The notes beneath the pieces are model-generated. The model was not told the origin of the DNA, made no database searches, and saw only the letters and a list, made by a program, of their open reading frames with translations. Shown here one piece after another: positions 49,907-58,039 of a DNA stretch of 64,000 bases; positions within the stretch are counted from its first letter, which is position 1, and the number at the start of each line of letters is the position of its first letter. This DNA comes from MWAR01 sp035388825 (GTDB lineage: Bacteria > Muiribacteriota > Ozemobacteria > Ozemobacterales > Ozemobacteraceae), in assembly GCA_035388825.1 (NCBI GenBank), contig DAOOQQ010000007.1:37980-101979 (forward strand), read 5' to 3'. Position numbers and translations under genes: made by a program.

Positions 49907-49926
49907 CATGTGATAATATTCACATG
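49907..49926. promoter_or_regulatory. Palindrome in an AT-rich gap
   Basis: CATGTGA and TCACATG are exact inverted 7-bp arms around TAATAT, about 100 bases after the RT stop. The surrounding 49855-49925 is very AT-rich (ATATATATGCATATAATAG). It may be an operator, a terminator for the RT gene lacking a clear T-run, or a promoter region for nothing now present. Confidence 0.35.
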
Positions 49927-50008
49927 AGTTGCGGGCGGGTGTGAAACGATCCGGTCCCGAATTTCGGGACGGACACTCAGGATATGAATCGATCCTGGGG
50001 CTTGGAGC

Positions 50009-50842
50009 TCAGAGATCGTCGAGATCGATCAATTTGAGGAGCAGCCGGACGGGCAGAGGGAGCGGCGGCACGGTTCCATCGTCGAGCATGGCCTGGAGGG
50101 CGGCGGCCCCGCTTTTCCCGGCTTCTTCGAGGAACGGCTGCCCGAGGTCGGGGGTTGCCGCCGCGGGTGATCCGGCGTAGCCATCCTCGGCGCCGCGTTC
50201 GATCCAGGAGAAGTTGCCTTTGAGGGTTTCCCATTGGAGATTGACGAGGCGCTGGGGAAGCTCCCGGGCGCGCTCAGCCTGGACGAGTTCTGGATCGAGA
50301 TACAACATCGCGGCCGTTTCCCGGATATCGCCGTGGAGTTCCGTGGCCGGCTGGGTTCCGGCCTCGCGCAGGAGGGCGGCGACCGTTTCAGGGGGGCTGA
50401 ACCGGAACGGGCCGAGCGGATCGCAGGCCTGCATCCCGTCGAGCTGGGCGAGATCGTCGCAAGCGGTGAGGACGGCCTTGGTGGCTTCAGGGGACGTGCT
50501 GAAATGGATGAACGCAAGACGGCGGAAGCCGTCACGATGGAAGGCGGCGCCGATTTCATACAGCATTTCGGAGGCAACGCGCGGGCTGACGGTGAGGGCT
50601 CCGGGAAGGCCCATCGATGCCTGGCACGGCAGATACGGGAAGACTGGCGCGACGAGGTATCTACGTCCAGAGGCTTTGAGGCGCTGGCCGATCTCGAATG
50701 CGACGGCCTCGGCGATGAAGGCTTTGGTTCCGAGCGGGAGATGCGGCCCATGGGGTTCGGTCGATCCGCATGGCACGAGAACGACGGTGGTATCGCGGTC
50801 GAACGTTTCGGCTTCGGTATGCGTGAGGGTGTTCAGATTCAC
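50009..50842 (-). CDS. Creatininase-family protein with an altered metal site
   Basis: 277 residues. Family core: LVPCGSTEPHGPHLPLGTKA (Glu29, His31, His34), then RRLAFIHFSTSPEATKAVL where NGHGGN is expected, and ELHGDIRETAAML with the late His/Glu. Creatininases hydrolyse cyclic amides using two metals. The ligand Asp of the GTD motif is Lys40 here, and the HGGN loop is replaced by HFSTS, so the enzyme may be inactive or changed in substrate. Its start overlaps the stop of the HPt-like gene by four bases (ATGA), so the two form a unit. Confidence 0.75.
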   Translation of the reverse strand: MNLNTLTHTEAETFDRDTTVVLVPCGSTEPHGPHLPLGTKAFIAEAVAFEIGQRLKASGRRYLVAPVFPYLPCQASMGLPGALTVSPRVASEMLYEIGAAFHRDGFRRLAFIHFSTSPEATKAVLTACDDLAQLDGMQACDPLGPFRFSPPETVAALLREAGTQPATELHGDIRETAAMLYLDPELVQAERARELPQRLVNLQWETLKGNFSWIERGAEDGYAGSPAAATPDLGQPFLEEAGKSGAAALQAMLDDGTVPPLPLPVRLLLKLIDLDDL

Positions 50843-51207
50843 GTGGGGTCCTCTCGGGGGGCGTCGTTGGGTTGAACTTGTCTGGATGCGAACTCGAGGT
50901 TCTGGACCTCGACGATGAGCTGCCGGATCAATTCGGCGATGATGACGGGATCCGGGGCGTTTCGCGCCTTGATATGGATGGCTCCGGCCAGCGAGACGAC
51001 GGAATCGAGGCGGAGGATCGAGGCGGCTGACCGGATCCGGTAGCAGAGTGCCGAGAGTTCTTTGTAATCATGCTTTGCGAGGGTGTTCTGGAGCTGGGGC
51101 ATCTTGGTATGGAAATCGGCGATCGCATCCCGGGCGCGTTCGAGATACTCGGCCTTGCTGGCGATGCCGAGCATGGCCAGAAGCTCCGGGCTGGGGTTCG
51201 TCAGCAT
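50839..51207 (-). CDS. HPt-like helical protein lacking the phospho-accepting His
   Basis: 122 residues, all helical. Residues 45-95 resemble a histidine phosphotransfer domain (ELSALCYRIRSAASILRLDS, then VVSLAGAIHIKARN, as in AHxLKGSSxxxG...LAxxLExxAR). The expected His is Tyr56, so phosphotransfer by the usual chemistry is unlikely; a binding-only (pseudo-HPt) role is possible. It is coupled by ATGA to the creatininase-family gene and follows the methyltransferase gene by 31 bases. The resemblance is modest. Confidence 0.45.
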   Translation of the reverse strand: MLTNPSPELLAMLGIASKAEYLERARDAIADFHTKMPQLQNTLAKHDYKELSALCYRIRSAASILRLDSVVSLAGAIHIKARNAPDPVIIAELIRQLIVEVQNLEFASRQVQPNDAPREDPT

Positions 51208-51238
51208 GAAATCGAGATCCTCATTGTCGATTCATCCA

Positions 51239-51943
51239 TCAAGAATTTGAAGCAACCAGCAGGAGATTTTTTCCAATCGGAGGCGGAATACGGTGTTCAA
51301 TCCATCGTAACCATGGTACGACGAGGTGATCATATAGCTTCACGGAACGGTTTCCGAGGGTGGTTTGGAGAAGGACGAAATTGATATACCAGGGGATGAT
51401 TCCGATGAAATCGAAATACCGGGTGAAAAGGATCTTGAATCCTGCTCGTTGGACGCGAGCTTTCAGGTTGGCTTTGTGATACCTGCGAACGTGACCCACT
51501 TGGCGATCCATTGATCCATATAACCAGGATAACGCAGGGACGAAGAGAAGAAGGTGCCCGCTATGATCGAGGGCTTTGTGAGCGATATCGAGTTCCGCAG
51601 AATCATTTTCGATGTGCTCTAGAACATTGACATACACGATCGTATCGAAACGATCGGAGGAAGGAACGGAGAAGAAATCATTGATGACCTTTGCCCGAGG
51701 ATCATTCGAGAGATTCTTCTGAAGCAGAGGAAACATGTTTTTGGAAGGTTCATAGGCGGAGAGGGTCGCGATGGAGGATTCGAGAAGGAGTTTTGAGAAG
51801 GATCCCGTTCCGGCCCCGATTTCGGCGACCTTTTTCCCGAGGTATGGTTTGAATTCGGACAGAATCCACCTGTGATAATTTTCAGCGAAAGACATGGCAC
51901 AAAGGTCTTCGCCGAAATATGTTCGCGATGAATTCGAATCCAT
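51239..51943 (-). CDS. Class I SAM-dependent methyltransferase, AT-richer than its neighbours
   Basis: 234 residues. SAM motif I VAEIGAGTGSFSKLLLESS, acidic ribose-binding AYEPSK, motif IV-like FDTIVYVNVLEHIENDSAEL and the post motif GHLLLFVPALSWLYGSMD. The last two are typical of glycan- or lipid-linked methyltransferases found in polysaccharide loci. A Met at 51895 (MSFAENYHRW) is an alternative start; neither has a clear ribosome site. The gene is visibly AT-richer than all flanking genes, with many AAT/AAA/ATT/TTT codons, which suggests acquisition from another source. The acceptor is unknown. Confidence 0.8.
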   Translation of the reverse strand: MDSNSSRTYFGEDLCAMSFAENYHRWILSEFKPYLGKKVAEIGAGTGSFSKLLLESSIATLSAYEPSKNMFPLLQKNLSNDPRAKVINDFFSVPSSDRFDTIVYVNVLEHIENDSAELDIAHKALDHSGHLLLFVPALSWLYGSMDRQVGHVRRYHKANLKARVQRAGFKILFTRYFDFIGIIPWYINFVLLQTTLGNRSVKLYDHLVVPWLRWIEHRIPPPIGKNLLLVASNS

Positions 51944-52231
51944 GCTCTCTCAGAACCCCAAAACGAATTTATGGTTTCTTGGGAAAAAAGTATACGCGAC
52001 GAGGAAACCTGGGACAAGCCGAAAGATAAGGGCTGATAATATATATTATGTAAACCAATTATGAAATGCCGACGAATTGGGGCGTTTCGGGCGTTCGGCG
52101 GGTAGCGTCTGGTGGCGGGATCCGAGTGAATCGCGCGGGAAAAATGCTGGATTACCGGGGTCTGGAGTGATATAGGTGTGTTCAACGACGTGTTGTCTCT
52201 GAAAAATCCTGCCTGATCAAGGAGAAGACCG
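51944..52231. other. Intergenic region between divergent methyltransferase and thrC
   Basis: 288 bases with no gene. The first half is AT-rich (ATATATTATG near 52040-52050, with an ATGTAAACCA word at 52048-52057), followed by a GC-rich part and the thrC ribosome site AAGGAG at about 52220. It should hold the promoters of both flanking genes. No riboswitch fold was recognised. Confidence 0.5.
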
Positions 52232-53458
52232 ATGAAGATCGTCAGCATGAAGTGCATGTTGTGCGGGGCCGAGTTCCCCCCCGCTCCCGACCGGTATGTC
52301 TGCGATACCTGCGGCACCGACGGGATCCTGGATATCATCTACGAGTATCCGAAGATGCCCGATTACGCCGAGCGTCTCAGAAAAAACCAGCTCAACAACC
52401 TCTGGCGGTATCGCGATCTCCTGCCTCTCGCGAAGGACACCCCGATCTCTCCGCTTGAAGTCGGCATGACCCCGTTTTACCGCTCCACCCGGCTCGAGAA
52501 ACAGTTCAATATCGCCAAGGTTTACATAAAAGATGACGGCCGGAATCCGACCGCCTCCCTCAAGGACCGGGCCAGTGCGATCGGTGTCTCGAAAGCCATC
52601 GAGGCGGGCGCAAAGGCGATCTGCGCGGCTTCCACCGGCAACGCGGCCAGTTCCCTCGCAGGCTTCGCCGCTTCCCTCGGAATCAAGACCTATATCTTCG
52701 TTCCCAAGCGCGCCCCCAAGGCGAAAGTCACGCAGCTGCTCGTCTACGGCGCGAACACGATCATCGTCGACGATTCGTATGACAAGGCCTTCGAGCTCTC
52801 CGTCGAGGCGACGAAACGCTTCGGCTTCTACAGCCGCAACTGCGCTTACAACCCCTACCTCGTTGAAGGCAAGAAGACCGTCGCCTATGAAATCTGGGAA
52901 CAGAACGGCTTCAAGGTGCCCGACCGCGTCTATGTCTCGATCGGCGACGGCTGCATCACCTCTGGCATCTACAAGGGCTTTTATGACTTGCGCCAGATCG
53001 GCGCCATCGAGAAGCTGCCCCGCATCATCGGGGTCCAGGCCGCCGGCTGCAACCCTGTCGAAGTCGCGCTCAAGACCGGCACGTTCACCCCGCAGAACGG
53101 GAACACGATCGCCGACTCGATCGCCGTCGGTGTGCCGCGCAACCGTCTCAAGGCCCTGCGCGGCCTGAAAGAGTCGAACGGCGACTGCATCTCGGTCACC
53201 GACGACGAGATCCGCGCCGCCCTGGTCGACCTGCCGCGCACGACCGCCGTGTTCGGCGAACCGGCAGCCGTCACCGCCTTCGCGGGCTTCAAGAAAGATG
53301 CCGCGGCAGGCCGGATCGGCCAGAACGAGACTGCCGTCGTGCTCATCACCGGGAACGGCCTCAAGGATATCGAGTCGGCCATTTCCGTCTGCCAGCTTCC
53401 GGCCCCGACCGCACCGAACATGCAGGCCGTCGAAGAGACGATCCGCAAACTCTCATGA
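52232..53458 (+). CDS. thrC: Threonine synthase
   Basis: 408 residues. N-terminal rubredoxin-like zinc ribbon (CMLCGAEF and CDTCGTDG, residues 8-32), then the PLP fold. Lys111 is in NPTASLKDRAS, the STGNAASSLAGFAASLG phosphate/substrate loop follows, and SIGDGCITSGIYKGF is the later PLP-phosphate loop. It converts O-phosphohomoserine to threonine and phosphate. AAGGAG lies 7 bases upstream of the ATG. The next gene starts within its stop codon (ATGA). Threonine and the glycine/serine genes downstream share metabolism through glycine. Confidence 0.93.
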   Translation: MKIVSMKCMLCGAEFPPAPDRYVCDTCGTDGILDIIYEYPKMPDYAERLRKNQLNNLWRYRDLLPLAKDTPISPLEVGMTPFYRSTRLEKQFNIAKVYIKDDGRNPTASLKDRASAIGVSKAIEAGAKAICAASTGNAASSLAGFAASLGIKTYIFVPKRAPKAKVTQLLVYGANTIIVDDSYDKAFELSVEATKRFGFYSRNCAYNPYLVEGKKTVAYEIWEQNGFKVPDRVYVSIGDGCITSGIYKGFYDLRQIGAIEKLPRIIGVQAAGCNPVEVALKTGTFTPQNGNTIADSIAVGVPRNRLKALRGLKESNGDCISVTDDEIRAALVDLPRTTAVFGEPAAVTAFAGFKKDAAAGRIGQNETAVVLITGNGLKDIESAISVCQLPAPTAPNMQAVEETIRKLS

Positions 53459-54033
53459 ACAGCCAACCATCAACCTCCGGCATGCAGACCGGCCGCCTGC
53501 CCGCGGGTTCGGTTGCCCTGGCCGCCTATCTGATCTGTATACCGGCCGTGGCTTGGGCGAATCCCATCGCCATCGGTGGGACGGAAGGTGTTGCCGACAA
53601 GCTCGTCCACCTGCTCTGCCTCGGCCTCACCATCAGCCTCGAACTTGCGGTCTGGAAACGCGGGTTCAAGGGAATCCGGGAGCTGGCTCCGGGGTTCCGG
53701 CTGCGGATGGCGCTGATCAACCTGGCAACCTTTTTCCTGCTGTCGTTCTTCCTGATGGCCGTGTATGTCCCGTCGGAAGGATTCGGCGATCGGTTTCTGG
53801 GCTTGGCGGGCCTCGGGGAGATGATCGTGACCCTCCTGGAGGCCCTGGGGGCAACGATGCTCCTGGGAGGCCACTCGAGGACCGTCGGGGAGATCGCCGG
53901 AGAGAAGATCCGTTGCGTTCTGGTGAGCTTCCTTGCGAATGCCGCATCGCTGGTGGCGTATCCCCTTATCTACGGGATGTTCCAGATACTGTTCGGTCTT
54001 TTTCTGGCGGTGGTTGCTTCGTTGGGGGGCTGA
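53455..54033 (+). CDS. Four-helix membrane protein, unknown function
   Basis: 192 residues with four hydrophobic segments: about 20-38 (VALAAYLICIPAVAWA), 48-65 (LVHLLCLGLTISLELAVW), 84-105 (LINLATFFLLSFFLMAVYV) and 155-185 (LVSFLANAASLVAYPLIYG). A loop GHSRTVGEIAGEKIR lies before the last helix. No family was recognised. The start codon overlaps the thrC stop by four bases, so it is translated with thrC, though nothing in it suggests a role in threonine synthesis. A perfect palindromic terminator follows. Confidence 0.6.
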   Translation: MNSQPSTSGMQTGRLPAGSVALAAYLICIPAVAWANPIAIGGTEGVADKLVHLLCLGLTISLELAVWKRGFKGIRELAPGFRLRMALINLATFFLLSFFLMAVYVPSEGFGDRFLGLAGLGEMIVTLLEALGATMLLGGHSRTVGEIAGEKIRCVLVSFLANAASLVAYPLIYGMFQILFGLFLAVVASLGG

Positions 54034-54100
54034 GAACCCGAACGCGTTATTTGGACAGCAGCGATCCGGAAGAATCCACGGGGCTTCTTGCCAAGGGCAT

Positions 54101-54130
54101 CAGGGGGGAGTATACTCCCCCCTGTTTTTA
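54101..54130 (+). terminator. Palindromic intrinsic terminator before folD
   Basis: A perfect 24-base palindrome (54101-54124, CAGGGGGGAGTA and its complement) is followed by TTTTT. It separates the thrC unit from the folate cluster. It ends only 32 bases before the folD GTG, so the folD promoter must lie inside or upstream of it, or folD depends on readthrough. Confidence 0.85.
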
Positions 54131-54161
54131 TCCCCCCACCTGCACGGGAGAAGAGAACGAC

Positions 54162-55043
54162 GTGGCTCAGATCATCGATGGAAGTGCGCTTTCGAAGAAG
54201 ATCCGCGAGGAGATCCGGCGGGAGGTTGAGGCGATGGCATCCCGCGGCGAACAGGTTCCCGGGCTGGCCGTCATCCTCGTCGGAGAAGATCCCGCGTCGA
54301 GTGTTTATGTAAACCAGAAGGGGCGGGCCTGTGATACGGCCGGCTTTGTGTCACGCGAGATCAAGCTCCCGGCCGAGACGGCGCAGGACGACCTGATCGC
54401 GATGATCCGCGAACTCAACCGGGATCCGGCGATCCACGGCATCCTGGTCCAGCTCCCGCTACCGAAGCATATCGACGAGGCTGCCGCGATCGAGGCGATC
54501 GATCCCGCAAAAGACGTCGACGGCTTCCACCCCATCAACACCGGCCGACTGGCGATCGGAACCGACTGCCTCATGCCCTGCACCCCGCTCGGCGTGATCG
54601 AGATGCTTCGCCACACCGGCATCAACCCTTCCGGGAAGCGCGCCCTCGTCGTCGGTCGCAGCAACATCGTCGGAAAGCCCCTCGCGGCGATGCTGCTCAA
54701 GCTGAATGCCACCGTCACCATCGCCCACTCGAAGACGGCGAATCTCCAGGAAGAGGTCGGCCGGGCCGACATCCTCTGCGCGGCCGTCGGAAAGCCCGCC
54801 TGTATTCCCGGCTCGTGGGTGAAGTCGGGCGCCATCGTCCTCGATGTGGGCACGAACGCGGTGCCCAATCCCGACAAGCCGGGCACCACGAAGCTGGTCG
54901 GGGACGTCGAGTTCGGGCCGGCCGCGGAGCGCGCAGCCTTCATCACCCCCGTACCCGGCGGCGTCGGGCCCATGACGATCGCGATGCTGCTCGCGAACAC
55001 CCTCAAAGCCCGCAACGCCCTCCACGCGGCCAACAAATCATGA
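54162..55043 (+). CDS. folD: Methylenetetrahydrofolate dehydrogenase / methenyl cyclohydrolase
   Basis: 293 residues from a GTG at 54162 (GGGAGAAGAG upstream). A longer frame from 53298 is not needed, since FolD proteins begin with this xxIIDGxxLSKKIRxEI segment. Active-site YVNQKGRA (Lys), VQLPLPKHID (Gln) and PAKDVDGFHP (Asp) are present, followed by the NADP-domain loop VVGRSNIVGKPLAAML and PVPGGVGPMTIAMLL. It interconverts 5,10-methylene-, methenyl- and 10-formyl-tetrahydrofolate, joining Fhs to GcvT/GlyA. First gene of the one-carbon series. Confidence 0.95.
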   Translation: MAQIIDGSALSKKIREEIRREVEAMASRGEQVPGLAVILVGEDPASSVYVNQKGRACDTAGFVSREIKLPAETAQDDLIAMIRELNRDPAIHGILVQLPLPKHIDEAAAIEAIDPAKDVDGFHPINTGRLAIGTDCLMPCTPLGVIEMLRHTGINPSGKRALVVGRSNIVGKPLAAMLLKLNATVTIAHSKTANLQEEVGRADILCAAVGKPACIPGSWVKSGAIVLDVGTNAVPNPDKPGTTKLVGDVEFGPAAERAAFITPVPGGVGPMTIAMLLANTLKARNALHAANKS

Positions 55044-55064
55044 AGAAACGGCCAAATGTTGTAG

Positions 55065-55084
55065 GGGCGCATCGTGATGCGCCC
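55065..55084. repeat. 20-bp perfect palindrome, GTAGGGGCG-type, copy 2
   Basis: GGGCGCATCG and its complement (55065-55084), preceded by GTAG as in copy 1 at 48596. It lies between folD and the aminotransferase gene. The remainder of the 141-base gap contains only the downstream gene's ribosome site and an AT patch (55092-55112). Confidence 0.7.
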
Positions 55085-55184
55085 GGGAGTATGATATAAC
55101 AAGTGCTATAGAATGCTGGGCGTGCGACCCCGCACTGCCGGCACAGAGAAAGAAAAGAACGACAACAAGGAACGAATAGGAGAC

Positions 55185-56339
55185 ATGACCATGGATCAGG
55201 ACGTGCTTCTGATGACCCCGGGGCCCGTGCAGCTCGACTCGGAGATCCTCCTTGCGGGTGCCCGCCCCCTGCGTCACCACCGGACGACGGACTTTTCGCC
55301 CCTCTACACCGACTGCGTCGACCGCCTCAAAAAACTCTTCAAAACGAAGGGTGAATTATATCTTACGCTATCCTCCGGCACCGGCGTCATGGAAACGGCG
55401 ATCGCCAACATGTTCAACCAGGGCGAGACGATCCTGACCGTCGAAACCGGCTCCTTCGGCGAACGATTCACCCAGATCGCGAAAGCCTTCAAGCTCAACG
55501 TCATTCCGCTGAAATACCCGTGGGGCCACCGCGCCCGGGTCGAGGACATCCGGAGGATGCTCGATGAGCACCCCGCCATCTCGGGTGTCACCGTCACGTT
55601 CAACGAGACCTCGACCGGCGTCCACAACGATCTGAAAGCGATCGGCGCCTTGCTCCACGAGCGCGACAAGCTGTTCATCACCGACGGCGTCTCGGGCATC
55701 GGTGCCCTGCCCTTCGACATGGACGGCTGGCACGTTGACGTGGCCCTCTCCGCATCCCAGAAGGGCCTCCTGACGCCGCCCGGCGTCGGCATGGTAGCCC
55801 TTTCGAAGAAGGCCATGGCCAAGCTCGAGAAGGTCGACTGCCACGGCTTCTATTTCGATCTCAAACACTATAAAAAGAATCAGGAACTCCCGATTCCCGC
55901 CTTCCCCTGGACCCCGGCGATCTCCGTGATGTACCAGCTCCAGGCTGCCCTCGACAAGATCGAGCGCGCCGGTATCGACAACGTCATCGCGCAGTATCAC
56001 CGGCTCGCCGAGGGACTCCGTATCGCGGTCGAAGCGATGGGCCTGACCCTCTTCACTCAGCCCGATGCGCGCTCCGACGTGCTCACTGTGATCAATGCCC
56101 CTGCCGGCATCCACCCAAAGAAGATCGTGAGCGAGATCCGCGACAAGTTCGGCGTGCTCATCGCGGGCGGCCAGGGCGAGATCGCCGACAAGGTGTTCCG
56201 CATCACGACAATCGGCACGATTTCGGAGCGAGAGGTCATCGCGACGGTCGGACTCCTCGAGATCGCCCTGAAGCGTCTCGGGTTCCTGAAGGACGTCGGC
56301 GCGGGCACGAAGGCCCTTCTGACCCACTTCGCGAAATGA
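55185..56339 (+). CDS. Class V aminotransferase (serine/alanine-glyoxylate aminotransferase type)
   Basis: 384 residues from the ATG at 55185, nine bases after TAGGAG. The N-terminal LMTPGPVQLDSEILLAGARP is characteristic of AGXT-like enzymes. The PLP Lys is in LSASQKGLLTPPG, with TFNETSTGVHNDL and FITDGVSGIGALPFDMDGWH before it. The family moves amino groups between serine or alanine and glyoxylate or pyruvate; specificity is not decidable. In this cluster it would connect glycine and serine with glyoxylate, hydroxypyruvate or pyruvate. It is also often mislabelled as the small subunit of a soluble hydrogenase. fhs starts within its stop codon. Confidence 0.85.
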   Translation: MTMDQDVLLMTPGPVQLDSEILLAGARPLRHHRTTDFSPLYTDCVDRLKKLFKTKGELYLTLSSGTGVMETAIANMFNQGETILTVETGSFGERFTQIAKAFKLNVIPLKYPWGHRARVEDIRRMLDEHPAISGVTVTFNETSTGVHNDLKAIGALLHERDKLFITDGVSGIGALPFDMDGWHVDVALSASQKGLLTPPGVGMVALSKKAMAKLEKVDCHGFYFDLKHYKKNQELPIPAFPWTPAISVMYQLQAALDKIERAGIDNVIAQYHRLAEGLRIAVEAMGLTLFTQPDARSDVLTVINAPAGIHPKKIVSEIRDKFGVLIAGGQGEIADKVFRITTIGTISEREVIATVGLLEIALKRLGFLKDVGAGTKALLTHFAK

Positions 56340-58021
56340 ACCCCGATACCGAAAAACGGCCGAAGCGGTCGGCTTCCGGTCCCCTCCCCCGCCCCATCAC
56401 CGTCGTGGCGGCCGATCTGGGGCTGAAGCAGGCCGACATCGAGCCGTACGGCTCGAACAAGGCGAAGATCGCCCTCGGGGTGTACGAACGGTTCGCCGAA
56501 AAACCCGACGCGAAGCTGGTGCTCGTGACCGCCATGACCCCCACCCCGGCCGGGGAGGGCAAGACGACGATGACGATCGGCCTGGCCGACGCGCTGAAGA
56601 TCATCGGCCACCGGCCCGTGGTCTGCCTGCGCGAGCCCTCGATGGGCCCCGTGTTCGGCGTGAAGGGCGGGGCGGCGGGCGGCGGCCGCGCCAAGGTCAT
56701 TCCCCTCGAGGAGATCAACCTCCACTTCACGGGGGATCTGCACGCCGTCACCTCGGCGCACAATCTGCTCGCCTCGATGATCGACAACCATCTCATGCAG
56801 GGCAACGCCCTCGGCCTCGACCCCCGCCGCATCCAGTTCCGGCGGGTGATGGACATGAACGACCGGGCGCTGCGCACCGTGGTGACAGGCCTCGGCGGCA
56901 CCGCCAACGGCTGGGTCCGCGAAACCGGCTTCGATATCACCGCGGCCTCCGAGGTGATGGCGATCCTCTGCCTCGCCACCGACATCGCCGATCTGAAGAA
57001 GCGGCTCGGGAACATCCTGATCGGCTTCACGGGAAGCGGCACGCCCGTCTTCGCCCGCGATCTGCATGCCCAGGGCGCGATGGCCGCGATCCTGCGGGAT
57101 GCGATCAAGCCGAACCTCGTCCAGACGGCCGAGGGAACCCCGGCGTTCATCCACGGCGGTCCGTTCGCCAACATCGCCCACGGCTGCAACAGTCTCACCG
57201 CGACCCGCCTCGCGCTCAAGCTCGGCGACGTCGTCCTGACCGAGGCGGGCTTCGCCACCGAGCTGGGCGCCGAGAAGTTCTTCGACATCAAGTGCCGCAC
57301 GGCAGGCCTCGAGCCCCAGGCCGTCGTCATCGTCGCCACGGTCCGGGCCCTGAAGCTGCACGGCGGGGTGCCGAAAGCCGACCTGTCACGCGAACACATG
57401 GCCGAACTGAGCCGGGGCTTCGAGAATCTTGCCAAGCATATCGAGAACATCCGCATGTTCAATCTGCCGGCGATCGTCGCGATCAACCGGTTCCCCGACG
57501 ACACCGACGCCGAGATCGAGTGGGTTCGCAAAGCTGTCGAGGAAGCGGACTGCTCCGCGGCCGTTTCCACCGCGTATCAGGACGGCGGAGAAGGCAGTCT
57601 GGAACTGGCCCGCAAGGTGGATGAGATTCTGCGCGGCCGGCATCAGGAGTATCAGCCGCTGTATCCGCTGGAGATGCCGCTGGTCGAGAAGATCAACGTC
57701 GTGGCCCGCAGCTGCTACGGCGCGGCGGCGGTCGAGATCCTGGAGCCGGCGAAAAAAGCGCTGGCCCAGTTCGAGCAGATGGGCTGCGGCGATCTTCCCG
57801 TCTGCATGGCCAAGACGCAGCACTCCCTGAGCGATGTGCCGGGGCTGCTCGGCCGGCCGCGCGGCTTCAAGGTGACCGTGCGCGAGGCGCGCCTCTCGGC
57901 AGGGGCGGGCTTCATCGTCGCACTGGCCGGGGAGATCATGACCATGCCGGGGCTGCCCAAACAGCCTGCGGCGGAACGTATCGATGTGGATAACACGGGC
58001 CGGATCACCGGCCTGTTCTGA
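56336..58021 (+). CDS. fhs: Formate-tetrahydrofolate ligase
   Basis: 561 residues, the usual length. P-loop-like TPTPAGEGKTTMTIGLADAL, then EPSMGPVFGVKGGAAGGGRA, NLHFTGDLHAVTSAHNLL and the C-terminal MPGLPKQPAAERIDVD. It makes 10-formyl-tetrahydrofolate from formate, tetrahydrofolate and ATP. The start overlaps the aminotransferase stop by four bases. Together with folD, gcvT, gcvH, gcvP and glyA in one strand series, it completes a formate-to-glycine/serine route, or the reverse route releasing formate and ATP. Confidence 0.96.
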   Translation: MNPDTEKRPKRSASGPLPRPITVVAADLGLKQADIEPYGSNKAKIALGVYERFAEKPDAKLVLVTAMTPTPAGEGKTTMTIGLADALKIIGHRPVVCLREPSMGPVFGVKGGAAGGGRAKVIPLEEINLHFTGDLHAVTSAHNLLASMIDNHLMQGNALGLDPRRIQFRRVMDMNDRALRTVVTGLGGTANGWVRETGFDITAASEVMAILCLATDIADLKKRLGNILIGFTGSGTPVFARDLHAQGAMAAILRDAIKPNLVQTAEGTPAFIHGGPFANIAHGCNSLTATRLALKLGDVVLTEAGFATELGAEKFFDIKCRTAGLEPQAVVIVATVRALKLHGGVPKADLSREHMAELSRGFENLAKHIENIRMFNLPAIVAINRFPDDTDAEIEWVRKAVEEADCSAAVSTAYQDGGEGSLELARKVDEILRGRHQEYQPLYPLEMPLVEKINVVARSCYGAAAVEILEPAKKALAQFEQMGCGDLPVCMAKTQHSLSDVPGLLGRPRGFKVTVREARLSAGAGFIVALAGEIMTMPGLPKQPAAERIDVDNTGRITGLF

Positions 58022-58039
58022 ACCCGCAAGGAGGGAAGG

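Noticed and set aside
48686..49909. 407-codon minus-strand open frame over the retron
   Set aside because: Antisense to the reverse transcriptase; no family features.
50009..50842. Creatininase homologue as the retron effector
   Set aside because: It is on the opposite strand, in a unit with the HPt-like gene, and no known retron type uses this family.
53298..54161. N-terminal extension of folD to 53298
   Set aside because: It overlaps thrC and the membrane protein gene out of frame; FolD homologues begin at the GTG at 54162.
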